From Salticus scenicus (Eukaryota > Arthropoda > Arachnida > Araneae > Salticidae), in NCBI GenBank assembly GCA_963930645.1, contig OZ005652.1, positions 270,510,189 through 270,574,188 of the forward strand: a stretch of 64,000 nucleotides of DNA. Direction: 5' to 3'. Each line of letters starts with the position of its first letter. Position 1 is the first letter of the stretch. A model generated the notes under the pieces. The model worked only from the letters and a program-made list of their open reading frames with translations, was not told the DNA's origin and ran no database searches. Shown here piece after piece: positions 34,571-46,077 of the stretch. Made by a program: the position numbers and the translations under genes.

Positions 34571-35204
34571 TCTATAGACTGAACAGGGGAGCAGCCCCCG
34601 CTCACCGCTCGAAGAGCGGTGTTCAGCGCTTCCAGAACCGAAGTTCACGTGGACTGTCCCGAGAAGAACCCCTACAGACCTGCCTGACGTTTATTTAAAA
34701 AGCAAGAGGGTTTTACATAGGCATCGCCAGGCATGAAGCCTTACCGCGACAAGGGGCGATGGAAAACAACAAAGAAAGAGTACATGGTCATCACCTCGCG
34801 ACATTGGGCGATGATAATTTTAGATGGATTGTGCCAGGCCCTTAAGGCCTCTCGCGACAGACGGCACTAGATGAGTTTTCACTACACTTGATGTGTACTA
34901 GAGAGTTCAAGTTTGACTAGAATAGTCCAGATGGTACAATTGGATGACAACATGGGTGACAGTATTGCGGAACAACTGTGCAGAAAACTGATTTTGCAGG
35001 GTAATTTGGGTAACAGAGGAGAGAATGAGAGAGTTAGGATTGTTGCTAATTTAAACTATAGAGTTTATTTTGTTTTTAAGAGAGGTTTTAGTAAGAGGCT
35101 TCCCTGCAAACAGATTTTTGTTTTGGTGAGGGGTATTTTGAAAAAGGGTGGGAGGATAAGTAGCTTCATTTGGGAAGAAGATTAGCTGCCAGTGGGAATA
35201 GTTA
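34571..35204 (-). other. LINE 3' untranslated region with repeated stem-loops
   Basis: GC-richer than its AT-rich flank and directly downstream of the RNase H stop. On the minus strand the phrase TGTCGCG recurs three times (near 34855, 34800 and 34755), each followed by a short hairpin such as AGGCCTTAAGGGCCT or AAGGCTTCATGCCT. The exact 3' end is not visible; there is no poly-A tail. The 90-codon plus-strand frame at 34913-35185 is a shadow. Confidence 0.55.
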
Positions 35205-38200
35205 CTAATCAGTCAAATTGGTTATGTCCATTAAGAGGGAGTAAATATTGTTTAGTTTTTTAATTAACAGTTTTCTGGTTAAGATATTTTCAAGCCAATT
35301 ATTTGGTCTTGGAGAGGGATTTCTGAAATGGAACTGTTGAGTTAGGGGGCAAGAGAAATAATAATGTTCGGGAGTTCCCTCCTCACCGCAGGGACACAGG
35401 GGAGAGCGTCGGCGATGAAACTTGAAGAGGTAGGATTGAAAGGGGACATGGCCTGTTAAGAAAGCCGTTATGGGAGGAGTTAGAGTCCATGAATTTGTTG
35501 AAACCTGTGGGATTAGGGAGAAGGTATATCTACCCTTCTCGGAATTTCGCCACAGGTCTTGCCATTTTAAAATGAAGATTTGTTTCAGTTTTAATTTTAC
35601 GTAGGAGGGAGGGGCAGGAGGAGATGGTTCTTTTACTGGGAATTCTGTGGCTTCTTTGGCCAGGGAATCAGCAAGTTCATTACCGACTACTCCCCTGTGG
35701 GCAGAAACGTGTGCCAGGGTACAGTTAAGGTTAGGGTTCATTAGAATTTCTTTTATTTCCAGGACTTGTGGGTGTCTGTTCCGATGGCGAGCAATGGCGA
35801 GCAGGCTCGAAAGACTATCACTATAAACACTTAGTTGTTGTTGTTGATTATGATTTACGACCGCCCAGTCTAGGGCTTTTTTAATTGCGTAGAGTTCTGC
35901 TTGGAATACTGAGTTGTAGTCCTCGAGCCTACCCGCCCACCGATAGGCTTCGCTGTCGCCTTCAAGAACACAGAAAGCTGAGGCAACTCCAGCCTCGGTC
36001 TTAGAGCCATCCGTGTAGATCACCACCGGGACAGAAGGTGAGAAGCTATTTTTTGAACAGTTTGTTATTAGAGGAGCTACATCCAAACCTGGGTGAATTG
36101 CCCAACTGCAGGTCAGGGGCTGGATGGGAGTTTGGGGAAATACTATGTTAGTGAGCTCTTGGTCGTTTAGTTGTAGGATTTTAGTTTTAGTATAGGTTTG
36201 GGCGACCTGCAAGTGGGCATGGGGAATCCCAGTGATAACGGTGAGGGCATCAGTGGAGATGGTTTTATACCTCTTGCAATTTGCAGGAGGAAAGGGCGTT
36301 GAGCGGAGTCAAGCGAAGCTCTGGCGTCAGATCTTAAGTGACCTCCCCAGATGCCTGCCCCATAAGTTATTATTTTTTCAATTATTGTTTGATACCATAT
36401 TTTAAGGAGAGAGGTGGAGATACCCCACCTCTTTCCTACAATCTTAGTTGAGTTGTGGTAATGACTTAGTGTTTTGAGTTTAAGGTCCTTTACATGGGGC
36501 AGCCAGTTGAGGTGTCTGTCGAAGGTTATTCCCAGAAGCTTCATGTGATCAACATGCTGGACACTGATACCATCAATCCGCATCTTGGGATTTCTCTTTT
36601 TTTAGGGATCTGGGGAAAGCCAAAGTTAGGGCCTTGGTTTTAGATGGTGAGAGTTTGAGGTCAAACTCTTTAAGGAGCCTGCTAAATAAGGAGAGTGCTT
36701 CCTGGGCCTGGTCCTCCAGATCCTTCCTGATACGGCCCGTGAGAATCAGGGTGAAGTCGTCCGCATAAGCGAATGTCGTAAAGCCCTCAGAGTTCATGCG
36801 CTTTAGCTCGCCGTCAGCTATGAGATTCCAGAGAATCGGGCCGAAACACGAGCCCTGGGGGCAGCCTTTAGTTTGGGGAAATTCTGTGTTTCCCTCGCCC
36901 CAGTTAATGATGATTTTCCTTTTTGAAAGGTAGGAGCGAATGACTCCAGCCAGGTTCCCCGGGCATTTGAGTTCCTGTAGTGCTTTGTGAATATGGGGCC
37001 ACTCTACATTATCAAAGCACCCTTAATGTCCAAAGAGATGATGGTGGTGTATCTAGAGGCATTACAGCTTACGGCGCAGGAATCTTTAATGGCTTGTAAG
37101 GCATGTTCGCATGATCTGCCCTCTCTGAACCCAAATTGGTTTGGATGGAGAAGTTGTTTTGTTTCTAGGTGATAGTTAAGCCGAGTTACGATTAATTTCT
37201 CGAGCAGTTTTCCTAGTGTAGGAAGGAGGCAGATCGGTCTATAAGATGTGGGCTCAGAGGGGAGTTTCCCTTGCTTCAAGAAATACACCACCTCACCTCT
37301 CCGGAGAATTTCTGGGAAATAATTTAGTCTGAGGCATTGATTGGTCCATAGTAGGATAATTTGTGGGATAGTGCTATGAATGTTTCGTAAGATTTTAAAA
37401 TCAATGTTATCTGGACCTGGTGCTTTATTAATGTTGAAGCTGTAAAGAGTGGATTTAATCTCGGACTCCGTGAAGGGAACATCCGAGGGAGCCGAGAAGG
37501 AAGGTTCTTGAAATAGTGGGTATTGTGTTTTGGGGAATAGAGTGCTAGTTAGGAATTCCAGGTTGTTGCGCTTGGAAGAAAGAGCAGGAGGTCTTTCTAG
37601 TTTCAACTCTGTGGGGGTGAAAAACTTGCTACTATAGAATTTTTGAGCGGTGCCGAATATTTGTGTTTGAGTGGAGCAAAATTTTTTCCATGATTGTGTT
37701 TAGTGGAATTGATTTGTTTTTTGAAGTTGGCCGAATGCTGTTTGATTTTTAGTTTATGTTGTGGTATAAGTGTGGGGTCTAGGTATTTTAACTGTCTTTT
37801 CATTGCTGTCAATTTGTTACGCAGGGTGCGGAGCTGGGGAGTCCAGAAGGTATAGGTGAAGCGACGTCCCGACATTTTCAGCCTGAAAGCCGAAGTGGCA
37901 GCAGATTGAATAGCGGCTATGAAATTTAATGTGAAGTTTTCTAGTTGGTTAGTGTCCTTTATTGAGCTTAAGTTTTCTAATAGGGGGTGAGCGAGGTTTA
38001 ACATTAATTTATTGAATTTATTAAAGTTTCCGCGTTTGGTTGCGAAACGTTTTGATTGGGTTATGGAGGGTTTAGAGGTAAGGGAGAAGGTGATATAGTT
38101 GTGATCGGAGTTATTAAAGATGTCCAGGACTGTCCAGTCATTCACCCTAGCATAGGTCTTGGAGTTACACAATGTGAAGTCCGGCCAGCCCTGGGCATCG

Positions 38201-38811
38201 CGCTTTTGGAAGGTTGGTGCTGAATTCTCTATGTTAGCCATGCAGATGTTGTTGGACGCGATGAATTCAATGAGGCTGCGACCTCTGATGTCCTCAGTGG
38301 GTGAGCACCATAGGGGGGAGTTAGCATTGAGGTCGCAGCCGCAGACAAAAAGTGTACGTTGAGAGATTAAGTGCTGCCACTCTAAAAGACAAGCCTCAAA
38401 GTCCGCAGACGGGGCGGCGTAGGCACTTCCAAGGGTCAGTTCACCCTCCCTCGTGGTTAGTGTAATGAAAACACAATGTTCCTCAGTTAAAAGGTGTGTG
38501 AAGTTTAGGTTGCTATTTGTGATTATGATATGTGCTGTATTGTTTTTTGAGCTGAAACTAACCCAGGAAGAAGGGAAGCCATACAGACCACTCCCAACGG
38601 TGCAGTAGGCATCCTGCAACAACCCGATATCTATGGAGTTTTTCTCCATGAAATCCCGGGCCGTCGAGTTAGCCGCCTTGCACCCGTTGAGGTTGATCTG
38701 CATGAATATTAAACTGTTGAAATTGTCTGGGGATGACGAATCAGGAGAGGATGTAGACTCTTGGGAAGGAGAGGAGAGAACTTTGGGTTTTTTCTTTCTT
38801 GATTTTGCCAT
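35205..38811 (-). pseudogene. LINE ORF2: endonuclease, reverse transcriptase, RNase H
   Basis: Polyprotein for target-primed reverse transcription, about 1,200 codons from ATG 38811. The endonuclease (about residues 30-235) shows QINLNGCK, LLQDAY where QEPY with catalytic Glu is usual, GCDLNAN and SDHNYI. The RT shows KAPGPDNI, SYRPICLLP, SLDIKGA (motif A), GCPQGSCFGPILWN (motif B) and FAYADD (motif C). The RNase H has IYTDGSK, FQAELYAI, VYSDSLS and HRGVVGNELAD, followed by a CPCGEEGTPEHYYFSCP knuckle. The frame breaks near 37691, 37012 (right after motif A), 36585 and 36268, each by one base. All domains are otherwise recognisable, so inactivation is fairly recent. RNase H plus ORF1 knuckles fits the I/R1 group. 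Confidence 0.9.
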
Positions 38812-39030
38812 TTAAGAGAGAGAAAAGAGAGAAAAAAAAAGAAAAGGGGGGCAAAGAGGGAAATGAAATGATTTACCCTTGTACTCCTTGAGCTTCTTGA
38901 GTTTGACCGAAAGGACCCGATGGCATAAGGTACCGCTGGTTGCCTTCATAGTAACAGTTTGGTGCTAGGTTGGAGCTTCCTTCTCTGAAGAAGTTAGAGG
39001 ATTGTCCTTGTTGGGAGGCATTCTGGTGTG

Positions 39031-40821
39031 TCATGAAGAGTGAGAAGTGTTGAAGAGCCAAGGGAAGGGACTTGGAGGAGCTTGGAGACTTGTTGACTGC
39101 CTGCTACGTTGCGGTCTGGAGTTTGAGTAGAAGTTAGATTGTCTAGTTGCGCTTGCATTTGCTGACTGTTGCATGCGGGGTGGTAGTTGGGTGTTTTTGG
39201 AGTCTGTAACATTGAACTTTTTATCCAGTGCTTCTCTGCACCTCCTATACTCCTCCTCGTGAACCGGGCAGGAAGGAGAGTATGCAGGATGGTTCGAGTT
39301 GAGGGGGCGAATGCCCTTGTTTGCGTTCTTTAGGTTTACCCTGGCACAGTTTATACAGCTGTGCTGTTCCTGGCAGTTGTTGTTACGATGATTTTGGGCA
39401 CAGTGTGAGCAGTAAAGTTCCTGATCACAGTGTGATGGGGTGTGCTCAAAACTTTGGCAAGTTGAACAGCGGGAAACCTGTGTATGTGGCTTTATCATAC
39501 ACCGCATTAGGCCTAGTGGTAGAAATTTGAGTTTTATTATGGCTTCGGCGATGGGGAGTGGTGCTTGGAAGATGCAGTTGTTAAGTCCCTGCACCTTTGA
39601 AGGAGACTGTCTGATGAGCTTTAGTGCGGAATTAGTGGATTGTGTAATGTAGCCCAGATCTTGTAGCTCTGATTTGATTGCATCTTCGGACAACTCCTCT
39701 GGGACTCCCAGGACGATGAACCTTAGTTGTGGGCTTGGCTTCGTCTTGAAGGTGAGATTTTCTGTGAGGGCTTGGTTGCTTGAATAATCCTGGATCAGGG
39801 TTTGCGCTTCTTCCTTGGTATTGCAGATGATATCCAAGGAGCGTCTGTAGGTGTTGTATTTTATTATTTTAGCTGCCGTTGCAACTCTTGTGTTTCGCAT
39901 GAGCTTTAAGATTTCAAATCCACTTAGTGTAGAGTCCTTGGATGTGATGTATACGGTGCTTTGTGTTTTGTTATAAACGTTGAGGGCTTTGGAATTGTTG
40001 CTGTACGACGTTAATTGGGGAGGGCGGCTGGTTGGAGTGGTGTGATGGTGTACTGAATGGTGAGCTTCTTCTAGAGATGGGAAGGCGGGGTCTGAGGCTG
40101 CGATGGGCTGTTCGTTGAGTGCCGGCTGTGCTGGGATGACGTTTTCATTAACTGGTTGTTGCTGTGTCGAAGAGGTTGAGGGAGAGTCGTTGGCTTGTGG
40201 GTGAATGTGTTTTGTGATTTTTCTAAGTATCTTGTCTTGCTGGGCTGAGATGTGGTCGAGTTTCTCATGGACTTGTTGTTGGTGGTTCTTTAGGATGTCC
40301 TGTAAGTTTAGCGTGTGTTGTGGTTCGGAATCTGGATCTTGGGGATTAGTTGATGTGCTGTTTTCTGCTTGCGATTGAATGCTGGTGGTTGGTGCTTCTT
40401 CTGTAGATGGTGGTTCCATGTTCGTGTAGGTTTTGAGTCTGGCCTTCTTGTGGATCGATCTTATTCACAAGAAGGCTCTGTTGAGTAAGGCCAGGGGTGC
40501 TCTACTACCCTTGGCTCGGACTGTGGCTATAATTTCCACTGCTGCCTTTGTGACAGCGACTATGGATTTGTATTCTTTAAAGTCTTCGCGCGGGTTAAAT
40601 GAGTCCTTTGATGGGGTGCTGTTGGTTTTCAGGAATTGTTGAGGAGTCATCTGTGAGATCTTCGATTTTTTCTTGCGATTCTTACGTGTTTGTGACCTTG
40701 TGGAACACCCTGATTTGAAGGAGTGTGTAGAGTTGTCAGATGAGGTCGAGGAGTCGGAGGCATCATCCTGATCCTCGTTGTTATCAAGCACTGCATCAAG
40801 TTCTTCTTCTGAATCCGTCAT
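39031..40821 (-). pseudogene. LINE ORF1 (gag-like, zinc knuckles), one in-frame stop
   Basis: From ATG 40821 one frame runs to 39031 (597 codons) with a single TGA at 40465-40467. The first part is acidic/Ser-rich (MTDSEEELDAV) followed by a basic stretch RKNRKKKS. The middle is Gln/Ser/Pro-rich. The C-terminal part has a FIVLGVPEELSEDAIK RRM-like region and three zinc-knuckle motifs: CSTCQSFEHTPSHC (CX2CX4HX4C), CSHCAQNHRNNNC and a longer third. ORF1 proteins bind the element RNA. A frame at 39061-38873 rich in Gln, Ser and Asn may be the true C-terminus after another frameshift, leaving about 60 bp before ORF2. Confidence 0.85.
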
Positions 40822-41000
40822 CTTTCAATCTTACGGAGCAGAATGGCAGGTTTGAAGATAGCCTTGAAAAAGGCTTTTTGAGTTTTAGATTCTGGTATCT
40901 AAGGAATGAAGTGGGTGGAAAAGATTCTGATTTGAACAATTGAAGTGAATTAACGGAGGAGGCTCGCCGGAGCCCTCGTACCATACCATATTTGTGAGAG

Positions 41001-41049
<49 letters not shown>

Positions 41050-41762
41050 GGCAAAAACCAGGAGCCTAGACTCCCGAGAATAAATAAGAGAAAATGTTTT
41101 TAGATTTGAGAAAGTTTAGATTTGTTACCATCCGACTAGGGCTTTAGAGGAAAAAAAAATCGGAGGGGGGAGACTCAAGTGGTTAAGGAACAAACCCGAC
41201 ACAACACTACAAGCAACAAAACAACAACAAAAAAAAAGGGGGGAGGGGGGAGTGATGGCGAACACCAACAGCTACTAGGACAGTAAACTTCGAAAGGTAG
41301 TAAATAGATGGGAGCCTAGGGGGTGGGGCAGACCAAAGACATTGGTTGGAGAACTAACGTGGTGGGGCAGGGGGAGAAAAGACTCCCGAAGCCCCATAAA
41401 CCGAAGAGGGGTGCCTTGCGCGCCGGGGAGAAGGTTAAAAAATTTGAGTCACTGGTGGTGAGCCTAGGGGTGGGGCAGCCTGGGTGTTTATCCAAAGCAC
41501 TATTGTATTGTATGAGGTTGAATGGAGTTGAAGGTATAGTACCAAAGGCGAAGTTTGGAAGGGGACACGGTGCAAGTAAGCCCAGGGGGTGGGGCAGAGG
41601 AAGTTATACTCGAGGGTGGGTCAGGAAAGTTCTGCAAGTCCATAATAGGAAATGGAAGGAGCTACGGTCACCCGGTGAGTTCTTAAAGCAAAAAAGGAAA
41701 ATGGGAAGAGAACGGGATGGGCAGCTTAAGGGGTGAGGAAGAGGAGAGGCCTAACCTTGATG

Positions 41763-41792
<30 letters not shown>
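40822..41792 (-). promoter_or_regulatory. Probable LINE 5' untranslated/promoter region with repeats
   Basis: On the plus strand the phrase GAGCCTAGGGGGTGGGGCAG recurs near 41310, 41459 and 41578, with a partial copy near 41362. Two long A runs (41008-41045 and 41767-41792) interrupt the region, so part of it could be another insertion. In LINEs such repeats are often internal promoter elements; this role is inferred. Confidence 0.45.
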
Positions 41793-41796
<4 letters not shown>

Positions 41797-43150
41797 TGTT
41801 TTGCTGGCTCAAATTAATTAATTTACTGTTGAGAGAACAGGAAAAAAAAAAAGAGAAACTTTAAGATTTTTCTTTTTTTTCTAAGTTCAGTAATATATTA
41901 AAATTTAAAATTAAATTAAATATTACATTAAATTTACTCTTAATGAGATAGACTATTAATTTAATATTGTATATTGCGATAAATAGTAAATTAATTAAAC
42001 AATATATACATAATTAAATTGATAAAAAAAAAAATAATAATAATCCAAAAAGAATTATAGCCAAACAGAAATTGGGCCAAGACAAACATTAGTAAAAATA
42101 TAGAAATACAGTAGTTGGATCAAATTCTAACCACTATTAAACAAAGTTGAGATTAAATCTGGAAATATTAAATTTTAATTGGAGTGATTGAGAAAAACTG
42201 TTCCAAACTATAACCTGACTGGCTAATTAAAAGGAGGGCTCTACGCTTAGAAACTTAGGGAAGGGGCCAAAAAAGGAAGACTTAGCTTTGATGCAGAATA
42301 ATAGTTGTTTTTATTAAACGTTTAATTAAAAGTGGCGACAAAATAAAGTTATTAAATGTTTATTTGGTTTTAAATTAAATTTGCGTAATAAAGCAAGTTT
42401 GATAGGATTTGAAGTCTACTAAAAACCCAGATGAATGACCAGCCCAAGAGAGAGTAATTAAGATTTAAGAATTAACAACTGGGATTAATTATTTACGTTG
42501 GAATGCTGGGATTAATTTTAGATAGCAGTTAAAGGAACCAAGGAGAAAATAAAAGGCCAGGCCTTAATTTGCATATTAGGCACTCGAGCACCCCCGAGAA
42601 TGCCATCATGGAAGGAGCGGACACCCCTAAAAAACTGGGTGAGCATGCTCTATGACGACATCCGGGGATAGGCAAGTACCTGTACATGAAAACTTGTAAC
42701 TTAACAGAAAGGCGCAAGGCACGTGGGGATTACAAATTTAAGAATAAGCTATCATTTATTGTGTATTATAAATAAATATTGGCAAAATACGTATTTGAGG
42801 GTCAGCAATGGTCTTCAGGTCGTGATTGTGGACTGGAAAATATTCCGTTTTTAGGTTTTAGAGGGATTTTAAATGTAAAAAGCATTCTAAATTAACGTTT
42901 TTAAAATAGAGAAAAGCAATCAGCCATGTTGAAAACCATTGCTGAAGGAAGCATAAGTTATTAATTATTATTTATACATTTTATCAAAGAACCCCTTGGG
43001 CTAGAAATTTATGAATGGTATCAAAAGACAGATAACTTTAGGAAAAGAAAATGGTATGGTACATAACTTCGACTCACCCCTTTTCCTATTCTTTTAGCCG
43101 GCCATCAGGAGCGCAAAAACACACGTCTTGTCTCTTTGAAAAGCAAAACA
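41793..43150. other. AT-rich DNA of unclear origin, possibly far 5' LINE
   Basis: Mostly AT-rich, with a GC-richer patch at 42550-42720. No gene. It may be LINE 5' sequence if the direct repeat at 43157 marks the insertion border, or old flanking DNA. Confidence 0.35.
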
Positions 43151-43430
43151 TCTCAACGTCTATAGACTGCACTAAACCAAATGAAACGAATATATATTTT
43201 TTGTAATAGAGACAGTAAACTGGGAAAAAAAAATGTGTACGTAGGAGCCTCGCCTCCCCCTGGGGGGGGGAAATCCCCCTCGAGGGGAGTAAATTTTCAT
43301 GATGGGTATCTTTCAAAAGACCTCGTCAATACCTTTAAAATGAATGGTTGAATCATCGATCTGCGATAATTTAAAACAAAGTTATCGATTTTTTTTACTT
43401 TTAACGAAAAAAAACTTAGAAAAAAAATCT

Positions 43431-43465
<35 letters not shown>

Positions 43466-43629
43466 TGAGAATAAAATGGACTTTTTTTGGAAATTTAGTG
43501 TTATACTACTTCTCTAATATGGAAATCGTCTGCCTTATCATAAAATATAATTTTTTTAATAATAATTTTAATAAATTATTTTTTAAAAAGAGAATTATTT
43601 TTTAATAACCGAATTAAATTCTATATAAA

Positions 43630-43855
43630 TGTAGGTGTATTAATGAAACGGGGGGTTGAGGGGGGCGGTAGCCCCCTTCATTCAGAACTAATTATCATAC
43701 AAAACTCTTCAGAAGCTTAATATGACTTTTTTAACATAGGTTTACATAACAGTACTCGTTTTCTTACCTATTAATCTGCAACCTGTATTTATAGTATTAA
43801 ATTTCAGGGTAAAAGAAAGTCGTGTGAGTGACACACCTGATTATTACAAACAAAA
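43630..43855 (+). repeat. Dispersed repeat with G/C hairpin, copy 1
   Basis: Runs from AATGAAACGGGGGGTT through a GGGGGCGGTAGCCCCC hairpin to AGTCGTGTGAGTGACACACC. The stretch 63850-63996 is its inverse complement (shared AGTACTCGTT, CTGTATTTATAGTA and AAAGAAAGTCGTG). Confidence 0.7.
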
Positions 43856-43878
43856 AAAGGTATAAGTAAATTTTTCTG

Positions 43879-43913
43879 CAGTGCGGCATTTTTTTTTTCT
43901 TTGTCGCTTAGTG
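43879..43913 (-). mobile_element. Right TIR of the split Tc1-like element
   Basis: AGTGCGGC, a T-rich run, then TGTCGCTTAGTG followed by TA; the inverse complement of the left end at 32545. No transposase lies next to it, which supports an element split by later insertions. Confidence 0.6.
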
Positions 43914-43978
43914 TAGTTTTAAATACATAAAATTATGATTTTTTTGTAAAGATTTTGGAATATGTAGTATTTTTGAAA

Positions 43979-44113
43979 TGTCAACGTGTACATTGTTTTG
44001 CTATCGGAAATTTTTAATGAAAATTCTATATATTTCTGGTAGTTTTCTGCGATTAACTATGATGAAAATTTTTACCTAAAAATAGTGGTGCTTAAAGAAC
44101 GTACAAGTTGACA
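43979..44113. mobile_element. MITE family 'AGCTG', copy 3 (~135 bp)
   Basis: Ends TGTCAACGTGTACATT and, inverted, TGTCAACTTGTACGTT. The interior ATCGGAAATTTTTAATGAAA matches the copies at 26.88 and 28.49 kb. Confidence 0.7.
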
Positions 44114-44496
44114 CATATGATGTTATATATAAGTGGGCGATATAAACTAAGGAGCGATTTCATCATTGAAATTTGAATAATGCAAACTACAGCCAAATTC
44201 TTTTGTTGATTTAATCTCAACAAAAATTTTGTTAATTAGAACAAAATCAGTTTGTTGTTTTAACTAGTTTTATTGACTCAATAATTATTTAATTAAAACA
44301 ACAAAATAATTTTATTCATTAAACAAACAGTTTTGTTAATTCAGCACACCGCTCCTTCATTAATTGTATGACTTAGCTTTTAGGACTATACTGGGATAAG
44401 GCTTGTATAGAGCCACTATAGATATACGGGACATGCCGTCAGCCGCCATATTTAAAACCAATACCTGCTAACTTCTTGGCGACTTAAGCTTCTTGT
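44114..44496. other. AT-rich spacer; AACAAAA-rich patch with AAGGAGCG ends
   Basis: At 44149-44360 a stretch rich in AACAAAA is bracketed by AAGGAGCG and its complement, perhaps another short MITE. Not firm. Confidence 0.35.
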
Positions 44497-44500
44497 TTAA

Positions 44501-44700
44501 CCCTTTCAGGTGCGGTGATGCCACTACAGCATCACATAATTTTAATTTTCAACTGCAAAACTCATCCCTGAAATTTTTATCAAAATTTTACTTTTATAAC
44601 ACAGTAGAAAACGTCGTCAAATTCTTTTATTTTAATTTTCTTCGTGAATTCCGGTGGCAAAGAAATTTAAATGATCCGAATAACCTTGCGCCGGAAAGGG
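44501..44700. mobile_element. piggyBac-like MITE with TTAA duplication, 200 bp
   Basis: TTAA at 44497-44500 and 44701-44704. Ends CCCTTTCAGGTGC and, inverted, CCCTTTCCGGCGC. Closely related to the TIR at 51.7 kb. The 71-codon frame inside is not a gene. Confidence 0.8.
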
Positions 44701-44704
44701 TTAA

Positions 44705-45292
44705 CTAAAAATATCCAAATTAATTACCACAAGTTCATTTATATGAATAATTAATAAAAGTATCATCTATATATTAATAGGCAAGCATAAAATTTGTAGT
44801 CCCTTTTTAACATATTAATTATGGGAGTAGAGGGTTGAAAATGGTATCATTCGAAAGGTATGGTTAGCCGAAAGGTGCGAATACAAATATTATTTTCTTA
44901 CGATGTCAAGAAGGTACTTAAAAAAACATTTATTTTTTATGCATTTTCCCCCATTTTTCCCTTTTATACACGTATTCCTTTAGATTAAAAAATACCTAAA
45001 AGTAAAAAGTTGTTAAATCTGGCAATTTCATAAAGCTCAAATAAAACCATAGACACAGTAATTTGCATAATGTAGCATCACTATATCAAAGCTCTACAGA
45101 GTAAGCTCGTTCACGTAATGTTAAAAAACGTCGCAAAGTAAACTCGACGTTAGCGCTTCTCGTCGTGCAGTGGCTGCGGTACCTAAATAAACGTTGTGAA
45201 AACCCCGCCTCTATTGTGCTTTCTTTAAAAATGTTATCTCTTATGTTTTTAATGTAAACAACAATTAATTCTAACCCTAAATGAACATTATA
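44705..45292. other. AT-rich intergenic DNA, nothing recognised
   Basis: No gene or element ends seen. Confidence 0.5.
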
Positions 45293-45465
45293 GATGTGAT
45301 TATTTATTTGAATTTATTAGCGTACATTTGACTTTAAATACAAAATATGTTAGATGTTAGCTAATAATCTCAAATAAACAATCACTTTATTAGTAGCTAA
45401 CATGTAATATATTTCGTATTTAAAGTCAAATGTACGCTAATAATCTCAAATAAATAATCACATCA
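45293..45465. repeat. Near-perfect palindrome, ~73-bp arms
   Basis: The left arm (GATGTGATTATTTATTTGAA...GCGTACATTTGACTTTAAAT) is the reverse complement of the right arm with few differences and about 25 bp between. Probably a foldback MITE without clear target duplication. Confidence 0.75.
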
Positions 45466-46056
45466 GTGTTTACTTAGAGCTAGAATTAATTAGTGTAAAA
45501 TATAATTTTTTAAATCCATCTTCTAATGCTGTAAATTGTATTATTAATACGAAAAAATTCATGCATTAGTAATTTAAAAAGAAATGTTAACGTGTGCAAT
45601 TTTCAAAATTTGTAATCGCTTTATAACCAAATCTGTAACTAAAATAACATTTAGGAATGACAAAATAACATTTAGGAATGAACAAATATAATAAAAACTA
45701 ACTTTTTCTAACCTCATAACAAATCAAACAACCGAATTCAAAATTCCATAGATTATCTCTTGATCCGTAATGAATGAAAATTCAAGAGATTAAGATTTCA
45801 ATAATTTTATAAATTGTAACAAGTATTAAAAAAATAATTTTTAAGAATTGATTTAAAATATATTACTTATCTTAAAATACGGGAAAACATGCGAAATATG
45901 AATATTCGAAAAATACATGATTTTTTTTCGTTTAGATGTGCATTCGTTCAAACACTGTTCTATTTAAATTTTAAATATGGAGCATCACGCGAGTAAACAA
46001 ATTCTATTTGAGCATGCACAGTTTCAGCCTGAGTAGTTCAGGTACCTCCAACACGA
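45466..46056. other. AT-rich intergenic DNA, nothing recognised
   Basis: A short direct duplication ACAAAATAACATTTAGGAATGA occurs near 45645-45680. Nothing else identified. Confidence 0.45.
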
Positions 46057-46077
46057 GATGGCTTTGCCATCGATCAG

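Larger units (their letters stand above)
34586..41792 (-). mobile_element. I/R1-group non-LTR retrotransposon (LINE), defective
   Basis: Minus-strand order: 5' region with repeated motifs (to about 41.8 kb), ORF1 (gag-like, zinc knuckles), ORF2 (apurinic-type endonuclease, reverse transcriptase, RNase H, CCHC), then a 3' region. ORF1 has one in-frame stop and ORF2 four single-base frameshifts. Higher GC than its surroundings. The 5' border is uncertain: it may be near 41.8 kb, or 43.15 kb if the direct repeat AACGTCTATAGACTG at 34.57 and 43.16 kb is its target duplication. Confidence 0.85.

Noticed and set aside
34913..35185. 90-codon ORF next to the LINE RNase H
   Set aside because: Opposite strand to the LINE 3' region; Arg/Lys-rich composition but no recognisable domain.
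38159..39652. Plus-strand ORFs of 60-70 codons in the LINE
   Set aside because: All are antisense shadows of LINE ORF1 and ORF2.
41323..41736. 137-codon plus-strand ORF
   Set aside because: Lies opposite the LINE 5' region with low-complexity Gly/Arg/Lys content from G-rich repeats; no domain.
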